Shown: one piece after another, positions 53,215 through 64,000 of the stretch
How the letters are laid out: every line of letters starts with the position of its first letter
How positions within the stretch are numbered: the stretch's first letter is position 1
Assembly: GCA_013397695.1 (NCBI GenBank)
Contig: VYZI01000057.1
Location: forward strand, 1,522,763 to 1,586,762
Source of the DNA: Centropus unirufus
Lineage: Eukaryota; Chordata; Aves; Cuculiformes; Centropidae
Length of the DNA stretch: 64,000 bases
Direction: 5' to 3'
Notes under the pieces: generated by a model
What the model saw: only the letters and a program-made list of their open reading frames with translations
The model's database searches: none
What the model was told of the DNA's origin: nothing
Translations under genes and position numbers: made by a program

Positions 53215-54402
53215 AAATCGTAGATGGGTGTCACATTGGCAAGCCTCCAGTCTTCTGGGACCTCTCCAGTTAACCAGGACTATTGATAAATGATGTAGAG
53301 TGGCTTGGAAAGCTCCTCTGCCAGCTCTCCTCAGTACTCTCAGGTGGATCCCATCCAGCCCCATAGACCTGTAAATGTCCAGGTGGCAAGGCACATCATT
53401 AACTGCTTCTTCCTGGATTATGTGAGGTTTATTCTGCTCTCCCGCCCTGTCCTCCAGTTCAAGAGGCTAAATACCCTGGGGACAGCTGCAAAGAAGCCAT
53501 CAAGCACCTCAGCCTTTGCTTCATCCTTAGTGACAATAGTCTCCCCCCTTGCATCCAATAAAGGATGGAGATTCTCCTTGGCTGTCATTTTATTAATGTG
53601 TATATCTCTTACACCAGTGGCCAGATTGGGTTTTGCCCTTCTAATTTTCTCTGCGTGACCTAACAAGATCCCTGTACTCTTCTTGAGTTGCCTACGCCTT
53701 CTACCAGAAATAGTAAACTCTCCTTTTTTTTCAACTGAAAACCAATAAAAGCTCTCTGTTCAGTGAGGCGAGCCATCTTCCTTGCTAATTAGCCCAAACA
53801 ACACATGGGGACAGCCCGCTCCTGCACCTTTAAAAATTCCTCCTTGAAGAATGTTCACTCCTTTGCCCTTCAGGATTGTCTCCCAATGGACTCTCTCAAC
53901 CAGTGTCCTACCAGAGGGCAGACTTTAATCTGTGAAGTCCATGATAGTGATTTTGCTGGTCCTGCTCCTTACTTCACCAAGAATCAAGAACTCTATCATT
54001 TCGCAATCACTTAAGCCCAAAAGGGCCTCCGACCACCACGTTGGCCAGCAATCCTCTGTTTTTAAACAGCAAGCCATACAAAGCATCTCCCCTGGCAGGC
54101 TCACTTACCAGATGCTTCGGGAAGTTATCTTATACACACTCCAGAAGCCTCCTAGACTATTTCCTCTCTGCTGCGTTGAATTTCCAGCTGACGTCAAGTT
54201 GGAATTCCCCCATGAGAACAAGGGCCAGCAATCGTGAGAGTGATTGTGAGAGTTCTGCCAGGCATTTGTAGAATGCTTTATCTACCTCTTCAACCCAATC
54301 AGGTGGTCTCTAACAGACTCCCAGCAGGATATACGCCTTGTTGCCCTTCTCCATCCTTACCCATACAACCTTATCAACACAATCATTGAGTTCCATACAA
54401 TT
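53215..54402 (-). repeat. CR1 LINE endonuclease-to-RT fragment, broken, no 3' end
   Basis: Minus-strand translation shows CR1 ORF2 pieces: TKDEAKAEVLDGFFAAV in 53418-53666, and GLDGIHLRVLRRAG with ATLHHLSIVLVNWRGP in 53125-53394. The part toward 54402 corresponds to the end of the endonuclease and the linker region. Stops and frameshifts interrupt it. It overlaps the region of the protein covered by the 44.5-45.7 kb copy but ends earlier, before the RT palm. It is sense to GRID2. Confidence 0.93.
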
Positions 54403-56138
54403 TAAGTCCTTTATTTAGAATACTTACTAATGGATTACTTCTAGGGTAAGATATAGTCTATACTATGATAATATAGGAGGAGTGTTGCTTTTAAAAACAT
54501 GTGTATTAATAATAATATTTCTGTAGCTTTTAGTTAGCAAAAGCTTTTTTACATGGATACTGGTAAAGGGATTAATTTCATACTGTGTACAGAACATTAC
54601 GTTCTGTTTTCTCCAAGGTACATTAATAAAAACTTCTTTACATGACATTCAATGACAGTTTACAGGGTTTTTTTGAGAGTGCTTAACATGCATATAATAT
54701 TATTATTGGTCAAAATTTAGATTATATGCAGAAATAAAGTGAATAAATAACCAACATTTTACTTTTGTATAACTACACTTGCTAGAGTGAACTAAAAAAA
54801 TACAGTCAACAACTGCTGAAATTACTAAGAACAATATATTTATAACCTAATATGAACAACCAGATTAGACAAACCTGATGCAGAAGACACATAGAAGAAG
54901 GAAAGGAGCAAAAGGATTCATTCTGAAAGGGCTGTTTCAATTCATAGCCCTCTATTCCTTGAGCACAGCTGAGATAAGATAAAAGCAGAAAGGAGGATCT
55001 CTGCATTGCCTCTTTCTTCTCTACCTTTAGTGGGCACAGGTGCAATAGCACAACAGTACAAAAGCAAGGAGGAAATTCCAATAGATTATTCACAGTACTT
55101 AATATCAGTAAGAAACAAGTCCTTTTTTAATTTCTAGTCCAAATTTCCCTCCTCCCCCAAAGAACCCACAACAAAACAAACAATAAAGAAACCCTAAAGA
55201 GAGATTACAACTTGTTAGCAGTGTTACATAGCGTATTGTTTAGGCAGGGGCTCCTCTACCCTTCACAGGATCATATTGTGTCTCTTCTTCCTTAGTGTGA
55301 ACATGTCATGACCATTTCTTGTAGCTCAGAGCACTAGCTACAATCAGGTTAAAAGAGAAGGAAGACCCAGAAGACCTTCCTCCTCATTGTGCTTAGATCT
55401 TCTATTTGCTGTAAGCAGCCACCTTTCAGATAAAGGCACAGCAGGGCTCTCCTTTACCTGGAACTTCCACTATTGCAGGTCAACATTTTCTTAAGAAGGA
55501 AAGAGCGTTATATATAAAATCAGTAAGTTGTTAGCACCACCTCTACTAGGCACTCAGGTGCGAACTCCAAATATGCATTTATTGTAAAATACCGAGCCTC
55601 TACCAAAAAGGTAGCTATCAATCTTCTACTTACTACTGCTTCTGAGAGAACCTTTCAATTGCTTACAGGAGCATGAGTCCTCTATTCTTGCTGTACAAAA
55701 TCATCATCAGACCAGACATGACAGAGCAGGGCCTATGAATCCCTTCTTTTTTTCTATGCTTTTACTTGCACTATTGTGTAGTACCTATGCTACTAAAAAG
55801 GAAAGGAAGATATAAAAATGGCAGAGATCTTTCCCTAGAAGTTCTGGACTTCATTCCTCATTCTATAGCCAATGAAAATACATTAGAGACCATTCAGGAC
55901 ACCTTCCCTTTCTGCAGCACTATAGCCAGAATCACCAGGTAAATATTTCAAATGCTTTCTACACCCCAGAAAAGTATACTTTTCAGACATTAGGCTAATG
56001 AGATATTCCTCCGAGAGTTTGTTAAAAAGTTGAATTACAGTGTTGACTTAAGCTTGTTAGAGGAGCTATTCAGTATCTTTCCAGACAACAAATGATTGCA
56101 CTGAATCTTCTCTAGGTAGAAGAAGCATTTACTGGTGG

Positions 56139-56170
56139 ACTTGGACTACACTTGTAAACTTGGACTACAC
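56139..56170. repeat. 13-bp direct repeat, 6-bp spacer
   Basis: ACTTGGACTACAC occurs at 56139-56151 and again at 56158-56170. Confidence 0.85.
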
Positions 56171-59100
56171 ACAGTTTGGATAATACAGTTTAAACAGTTT
56201 TTTTTCCTGGCTGTTCCAAATACTGTTTAGGAATTGGAAATCATACAGATGATACATCACTAAATTGCCTCATTTGAAGCACAAATCTTGAAAACTGCAT
56301 GAGAAAAAGGTGTCAGATAAGTTATCACATGACATATTCCATTTCACGTGTTTATTATTCAAAGACCTGAAAGTGGGATGTAAGACAAGTACACTATGCT
56401 ATATAATGTGGAATAGTATTTCTAATAATCTTGGTCTAGTTTCTTCCGTATGACAAAAAAAAAGTAGGACTGAGATCCCTAATGCCAATGTCGCTTACTT
56501 AGAGGGAGGTACAGCTGTGGGTCTGGCCTTCAATGGGATTGGAATCAATCCAATTTGAAATGACTCAAGCAAATGTCATTTAAGATCAATCTACCTTTCA
56601 CTCCTTCAATTACCCTTGAAAATAGAAACACGCTCCTGTATTTCACAGCACTGAACAGCTTTGTTATTAGGTCATTTCACTTGGGCTAAAACAAGACAAG
56701 TGGCTAAAATCCATAGCAAAAGGATCCTTTTCCAAGTTCAATTTCAAAAAGACAAGAAGTGAAGATACTTGTCCACCTTTACGGAGCAAGTCAGTATCAA
56801 CCCCTACAACTAAAGCAAGGGGGTCACCATATATCTTCAAGGTTTCTTTTCCCTAGTTTATTATACAAAAACCCTACATCCACCATGACAGAAGCTTTCA
56901 ATTTGCCTTGGAAATAAATTTTAAATTCTGTTTTTATATAACCCTAAAAGCCAGGGCTTGTAAATGGAAACATCAGCAGACCCTGAAATGCAGCAAAGCT
57001 ATAATGCTTCTCTAATGACTTCATCTTAGCTAATGCAAGGTATTGCCAGTCAACAGAGTATAAAATTTCATTTTGTTATTTATGCATTTTTGCTCAATGG
57101 CATAAAATGAAAGTGCTGAATTTTAAAGTCCACAAATCTCATGCGGATTTCACCTCAATTCAGATATCCTACTGGTGTTAGGGAATATGAGCCTCTCAGT
57201 GAAATTTCCATAAAAATCCAATTTACCCACTTTATAATTTTAAAGGCTTAAACTACAGCACGTGGTTTGTGTTCTCTGTAGCCTTGAAACTGATTTGTTT
57301 TTTTCCTAAGCTTTGTTGAATAGTTTGTGACCTTCTTCTTCTCCTCCAAATGTCTCTCTTTAAAATATTAATACTTAGAATTCAAAGGAAAAAAAAAAGC
57401 ACATAGGTCTGACAATGAGATGAGGACAGTAGAACAGCGCCTAGGATGAGAAAAAAAATCTCCTGGGAAAAGCTTTAAAACTATTTAAATACAAAAAAGC
57501 TACCTAATTGGCAAACGTACTAAAAAAAAAGACTTCTGCTTCTCTCTGCATTATGTAATTGCCCAGTTTGGACTTAGGAGCATCACTTCACAACAGAGGA
57601 CTGATCTGGGAAGTGGGGGTGAACAATAGTATTTATGAGGCAATAGAAAATAAATACATTAAATCAAATTGCGGTATATTAAGTATAAAACCTTGTAATT
57701 ACTGAATTGGATTTTCAAGCTATCCTTTATATTATAACACATTACCTCCCAAGACTATGAATATTTCCATAAATATGGATAAATATTACAAGAATAAAGA
57801 CTTGTTAAGTGTTCTATTCCTGAAAAGCCCCACTGAAATTTCCATTATAAATACACTGGTTGTACCCAGAAGAAAGATTTAAAAACCTGAAGGAATTTTT
57901 GTCAAGTTTTAGCTCTCTCAAAAATAATAAGACTATTCAAAGATCCATGTAATCCTATCATAAACTCAGTAATCCAAAGCCCCATGTATTCTAACAGTAT
58001 TTCCACATGGTATTTTTATCAATTTCAGGTTTTGTATTTGCACAATATATTATGAACAAATATGAGCTTGGTCCACCCATGCTCTGACCTGAATGAAAGT
58101 CAGAAGCACACACTCCATATTAATATACTGTCCTCCAACAGAGATAATTAAGTGATCTTTAGAATTATACTATCTAAACTTGGTTGGCTTCCTACCCTCC
58201 AATATATTTAAGAATTTAAATTGTACGTTGGCATGCATATCAAGTAATTTTGCCTTCAGATTCTGAAACTAGATGATTTAGCTCCATCTATATGAATGGC
58301 TTGATAGAATATTGCCATTACATAACATCATGAGCGTACCAGGGGTATTTAAATTTATATTTAAAGCTTACTTCCTTCTTTGCCTTATACAACAGCAGTT
58401 ACGTTAAGGACTGATAACACTGGTATTGGGGACTTCACTGCTCTCTGAGACAAATGCAGGAATATAGTTTGTCTTTTTCTGGTTCTAAAATTAGAAGCAT
58501 GACCTGTCTTGATTTTCCCGTCGCAATGTGAAAACTTATTGAATTAATTGTATATGACATTTTATAATGATTCTTCGCTTACAGCCTTAAATCTTTTCTA
58601 AACTAACTTCAAAAAATGTACATAAAGATCATATGAACGGGACATGTAACAGAGGTTCTGATAATTTCCAGTTGTGAAGGACATGAAGTACGATTTGAAT
58701 CAATCAGAATATTTCTGACTTTCTGCTACATCATTCTAGCCAAAACAGTAGACCTCATCTCTGGAATACACACTTCAATACTTCTTTAAGGGTCACGTTT
58801 GACACTAAGTTTAATTATTGTTGCTGTTCAATTACATGAAGGGCAATAAAAATTTATCTTTTAGGCCATCTTCCATTCTCTTTCTCATACCGGCAAGTAG
58901 TTCTTAATTAATATGTTAATCTCACAATGTAGTGTCCCACTGAAATAAAGAAACTGCTTTAACATTATTAAGACTGATATAACTTGAAAACACTTCATTA
59001 CTACTGAAAACAAAGGTACATTCCTTGAGAATAATTTGATAAGCTGTTTGAGGATTATATATAGATATCGACAAATAATTTATTCATACAAACAAAAGAT

Positions 59101-60259
59101 ACTCCACTGCAGGAGTGGAAACTGTAGTGTGAGAGTGGCTATGTCACGTAGATTCAGGTAGTCTGTGGTAGTGACTTCTGCTTCTGATGAAACCCTCCCT
59201 TACAGTGAGTTTGGTATTTGAGATGATAAAGTCTACTTCATCATTGTTGAAGTTTACTTAATTGCCTGTGACATTTCAAGTGAAGCTTAAGGTCCTTGAA
59301 CATCTTACCATTTCTGATTTTCCCTACAATCTTACTAGGTCAGTTCCACCTTGTTTATGAGATGGAAACAGTACAGGATATTCAACAGAGATTAAATAAA
59401 TGCATGCCTCAAAAGAGCTTTATTTGAAGACTTCATTTAGATGATGCCCCGGCATTCCCCATTACCAGAAACATTTGTTGATGGTTATTCAAGGTAAAAT
59501 ATTTACCCATCTGTCACACAAAATGCTTTCCCTGACATTCTTTGGGGAACTAATTGCTATGGATAATTTGATCTTTAAAAATGAAAGATTTGTGGTTCTA
59601 TCACCACCAAAACTGGAAATGTCAAAGATAATTCATCTGGATGGAAGGGGGAAAGAAATGCAACCTTTGAACCAGAAGCACTGTTGTCTCTTTATAGAAA
59701 TACCCAAATATTGAAAAACAGTTATTATTTGAAAATGTTAAAAGCGAGAGCACAAAAGGCTAATTTCTCTTTTCACAGAACATGTGTATGCAGGCGGCCA
59801 ACTGTGGATGTAATGTTGCATTAGCTAAATCAAAATGTATGCAACCATCTACATCAGACTAAGAATAGAGAGAAACCCACACGTTACCAATGTGTTCAAT
59901 CTGCAGAAAATGAAACGTTACTTTTACAAAAACTTCAGATATTCTCTACAATAGCTTGGTTTATGAAGAACACCTTGGATTTAATCTGATCAAATGTCTG
60001 AAGTGGTTTTTTTCCTCTAAGTAATCACAATGGATAGCAGGAAGACATAGACAATAATTTTGCACCTCAATGGCTACAGCTGTAAAACAGCACAAGAAAA
60101 TAAATTAGAATATGCACAATGAATAACAGTTTATATCCAGATAAAATGTTTCGATGTGTATAAATAAGAGAAGCCATGATTTATATTTAAGTATTGAACT
60201 AAGTCTTACAGCAGAGGTATTTTATCCCTCCTATGTTTTTACAGGACCTAATGCAAGTC

Positions 60260-60694
60260 TGCAGCAAGGACTGCAAAGTTGATCAGAGGACTGGAGCACC
60301 TCTGCTATAAGGACAGACTGAGAGACCTGGAGTTGTTCAGCCTGGAGAAGAGATGGCTTTGGGGATACCTTATAGCAGCCTTCCAATACTGAAGGGGGTG
60401 TACAAGAAAACTAGGGGAGGACTTTTTACAAAGGTATGTAGTGATAGGATGAGGGGGAGTGGCTACAAATTGGAGAGGGGAAGATTTAGACTAGGCATTA
60501 GTGGGAAAGTCTTCATGATGAGGGTGGCGAGTCATTGAAACATGTTGCCCAGAGAAGCTGTGGATGTGTTCAAGGCCAAATTGGATGGGGCCTTGTGCAG
60601 CCTGATCGAGCAGAAGGTGTCCCTGCCAATGGCAGGGCAGTTGGAGCTAGATGATCTTTAAGGTCCCTTCCAACCCAAAGCATTCTATGATTCT
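60260..60694 (+). repeat. CR1 LINE 3' end fragment
   Basis: It carries the end of ORF2 (GACTGAGAGACCTGGAGTTG, TTCAGCCTGGAGAAGAGATG, TGCCCAGAGAAGCTGTGGAT). The 3' untranslated end follows: AGCTAGATGATCTTTAAGG, CCCTTCCAACCC and CATTCTATGATTCT. The reading frame is broken. It is antisense to GRID2. Confidence 0.94.
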
Positions 60695-63579
60695 AAGATC
60701 ACTGAGAAAGAAAGCAATGAATAGATGGGCAAGTCAAACAAGAGCTGACATCTGAACACCATTTAAAACATAAAAGGCAACATTCAATACTTAAAAAAGG
60801 CTCTGAGAAAAAGCAAAACTTTGTGTGCTACACCACTAAGAAGGCAGACCCAAGAACAGGTAGATGATTAGAGCAACAAGCAAGAAAAATAACCTTTCAT
60901 CAGTGTTTTGAATAGCTTCAACTTGGGTGAGACTGTATTTGTCAAGACCAGAGAAAGAGATTTTACCATTGCAAGGAGCACACTATATCTGCGTGCCTTT
61001 TATTAAGAAAGCTTGCACCTGAAGTTATTTTCTAGACAGAATTAGCTATATTTAAATACTGGACAGATGTGAAGATCCTGAGGAAGGCCAAAATTGAGCA
61101 ATGATGGCTGGATGAGAATGTAACCGCTTGCTCAGAATGATTCGAGTAAACAAATAAAGATTAAAACTTGTTAAGTTTAGTTGATTAGACACTGAACAGA
61201 TGTCTGAAAGATAGGGAGCACATTTAAGGGGGATGGAGATCCAGAGAGCAGGGTAAATCTGTGAGTCATCAGCACTGAGCAAATCCTGAATTTATGTTCA
61301 CAAACATAATTTTCCAGACATTACGTACAGAGAGAAGATGGCAGGAAATAATTATGCCCAATTGCAAATCACCAGCATCCATACTGTGAGAGTCATCCAT
61401 AGGATGAACGCTTGGATTACTAAGAGCCATTCAACTGATAAAATCTGCTGTAGCAACCTTTAAGAGTCAAGGACTCACTGATGCTGATAAATTTTGTTGA
61501 CTAATAACTGTTACTATTAAAATCTCAAAATCCTTTCCCGTCTAAATGTTATTTTTTCAGATTTTAAAATTTTCACTGAAGGGGTGCTGTGAATATATAT
61601 TTATACCTTTGTTACTGTTAACAAACAGATAATTTCTATTCATAGCAAACTACCAGGGTGGAAAAACATAATACACATCACTAATGTAGAAAAAATTAAG
61701 CATTCTTGTGCAAAGTGTGCAGAAATGTGACAGAAGATACAAATTCTACACATTGAATGAAAGATATTAACAACAATGGGCTGTGATAAATAAATCCACC
61801 CTACAGCTATCATGTGAGATATGAGATCCTTGAAAAAATAAACATCACTGGGAAAACTAGTTAAAAGTTACACGAAAGGAATCAGGGAAGATTTTTTTTT
61901 GTGAGAAACATATTAATTGTGGAAAAGTAGAAAGATGCTATTGATTTGCATGAATATGCTTCAGAGTGAAATGTGCTCTTGCGAAAAAATAGTACTCTTT
62001 ATCTTAAACTTATCAACTGTTTCCTGACTCAGAAAAAACTTTCACCGCTACATGCTGCATTTTCTGGCAAAAGTGATGAAAGTTTCATTAGTGAAAATCT
62101 AGTACTTTTGTGTATCACATAATATTAATTCAATATAGTGAAACCCATCAGGACATGAAGTGAAATTCTTGAGCAAGCAGAGGTGCAGGACTAAGAAAAC
62201 TGCAGAATTAACTCAAGGCAATACAGTAAAGGAAAGACAAGCTGAAATGGAAGCTGAACTATGAGGCGTGAGGAGGTTACAGGATTCTGCACCCTGAGTC
62301 TCAGGGGATCAAATTAAAGCATCAAATTTAAGAGGTGGAGCAAAGAAAATCAAAATTCTTCAAACAACCAGAAGCTACAAGTCCCAGTTTAGTCTTGCTG
62401 AGTGCACTACCTGTGATTACCTTAGGCAAGCAAGAAATGCACACAGAGGTGAGAGAACTCATCATCTCCATTTCCCAAACTCTCTGTTTTGAGGTCAGAT
62501 TGACTGAACTGGATTAATTAAAAAAGACAAAGTAGAATATTGACACGAAGCTTGCAGGGACTTCAGAAAACAGTCATATCTCCGTCTTATCATGCTGTGT
62601 GCTACTAAGTAGGAAGTGTATTGAATCATTCGGGCATTAACTACTGGCAAGAATTAAAAAAAAACCTGAAAAACCAAGGGGACTTTTTGTGAACACCACC
62701 AGATCAACACATAAAGGAGAATCTGACTCAGTCACCCCATGAAAAGCAGGATGCCATCTGATCAGAAGAGACAAGTTAGGAAAAACTATATTGTGAGATA
62801 CAAAATAAGTGCGATTTGCATGCTTATTTGCCCTCTAACAATAGGCAGAAGGCTCCATAAAGAGAGCTCATAGCTGTGGTGTATATGGGCACCTGCAGCA
62901 AAGGGAGAGTAAGCAGCAAAGGACCTATCCAAAGTAATATGGAACAAAGTAGCAATCACTAAAGGCTAGGAGGCTGCAAATATTTCCACAAGACAAAGGC
63001 AGGCAAAATCTATATTCCTAAGAAAAGAAGGTGGCAAAAATATTTAAAATTGCTATACAAAGGGAATAATACTATAGCTATATTATACATTATGTTTCCA
63101 TGCAAATATCAGAGAGTCAACAAGGAAAGGATGAAATGATACAACTAATTTTGTACAGTTGTTGTACAAGGCATCTTGAAAGTCTTACTCAATGAAAGAT
63201 TTACTAGGAATTCCATAGAATATTGTGGTAAAAGGAAAATTCACTATAGTAAGATTTAACCTAAAAACAAAAGGTAAACATCTACAATAAAGCAGTCAAA
63301 AATAAACTGCCCTTAAGTAGAAACTATATGAACTGTATTGAAGTATCACTATATCAAGCATTCAGAATGCAAGTAAACCATAAAAATAAATTTATTTTTA
63401 ATCTATTCACTCAAAATGGTCCTCAACAATCATTAACTTTTTTTTTCCTTTTATTGACTCATTGTGTAACAAAGTATCTCCATCAGAAAAGTAGCTTTTT
63501 GCATCCTGCTGTATTACTTCCCAGTCCTGAGAGATACACGTTTGTTCCAGGAATAAAATTGGATTTAGTACCATTACTA

Positions 63580-63595
63580 CATGTATGTATGTATG
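63580..63595. repeat. Short ATGT microsatellite
   Basis: CATGTATGTATGTATG, about four units. Confidence 0.75.
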
Positions 63596-64000
63596 AATTC
63601 AACAATTTTAATCCTGGTCAATTTATTTTAAAATCCAAAGGGTTTGTCTAAACTGAAAGCAGCTCCAACAATTTGTCCCTGGGGAATATTATGCCTCTAT
63701 TCCTCTTGTCCCAAGGGAAAGCATTATGCAACTGAGACATATCTTTTCCCTACCTTTGTAATATACAATAGAAGTACCAACCCCCTTGAGTATAAGTATC
63801 TTTATAGCATTGTATAAACACAAAATTCCTTAAGCAAACACTAATAGTTAGACCTCAGGGAACATTATTGCACTGATATAGAGAGAGACATACTGTAAAA
63901 CCTCTAATCTGTCTGCTGAATATAACAAGGACAATGAATAGGAATTACAATGTGAGACTAAATTTTAATTCTGTATTCAAATAAAAATTCAGTTAACTTC

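Larger units (their letters stand above)
29642..64000 (-). other. GRID2: GRID2 intron, 3' part only (at least 34.3 kb upstream of the 54-bp exon)
   Basis: This is non-coding sequence upstream of the 54-bp exon. The preceding exon, expected to end in AKSFITE, was not found, so the intron extends past the window. Contents I can name are CR1 fragments at 40285-40437, 44490-45722, 53215-54402 and 60260-60694, A/C-rich tracts, an AT-rich palindrome at 42742-42767 and several short tandem duplications. Long stretches (29.7-40.2, 45.8-53.2, 54.5-60.2 and 60.7-64.0 kb) hold nothing else I can assign. Confidence 0.85.

Noticed and set aside
29642..64000. The preceding GRID2 exon (expected to end in AKSFITE)
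   Set aside because: I searched by expected protein motifs, such as RYRDTLRRAILVMNP in reverse complement, and found no match, so it is placed outside the window.
1..64000. CRISPR arrays, operons, prokaryotic genes, tRNA or rRNA genes
   Set aside because: No regularly spaced repeats, no dense coding, and no clover-leaf or rRNA sequence seen; the window is vertebrate intronic DNA.

Overview
The window is vertebrate nuclear DNA, most probably from a bird. It is AT-rich, mostly non-coding, lightly loaded with interspersed repeats, and almost every repeat I can recognise is a CR1 LINE fragment. Several of these carry the CR1 3' tail that resembles repeated ATTCTATGATTCT. CR1 also occurs in crocodilians and turtles, so 'bird' is an inference from the low repeat density. 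I cannot name the species.

The window lies inside one large gene on the minus strand, GRID2 (ionotropic glutamate receptor delta-2, GluD2). Four consecutive coding exons are visible, read from high to low coordinate: 29588-29641 (54 bp), 22553-22726 (174 bp), 17405-17566 (162 bp) and 9212-9331 (120 bp). All four have AG acceptors and GT donors. All begin and end in phase 0. Joined conceptually they give 170 uninterrupted residues of the extracellular amino-terminal domain, about residues 246-415 of the human protein by my count from memory. No other GRID2 exon was found, so at least 34.3 kb of upstream intron and 9.2 kb of downstream intron also lie in the window.

Layout: 1-9211 is downstream intron (two short CR1 tails, A/C-rich DNA, one unexplained ORF). 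9212-29641 holds the four exons and three complete introns of 8,073, 4,986 and 6,861 bp, with three CR1 pieces. 29642-64000 is a long upstream intron with two large CR1 reverse-transcriptase fragments (about 44.5-45.7 and 53.2-54.4 kb), two CR1 3' ends, and otherwise unassigned AT-rich sequence.

I found no RNA gene, CRISPR array, complete mobile element, second protein-coding gene or novel multi-gene system. The points most worth a second look are the run of four frame-neutral exons, the weak donors on two of them, the unusual 3'-less state of the biggest CR1 pieces, and a few unexplained short ORFs and repeats.
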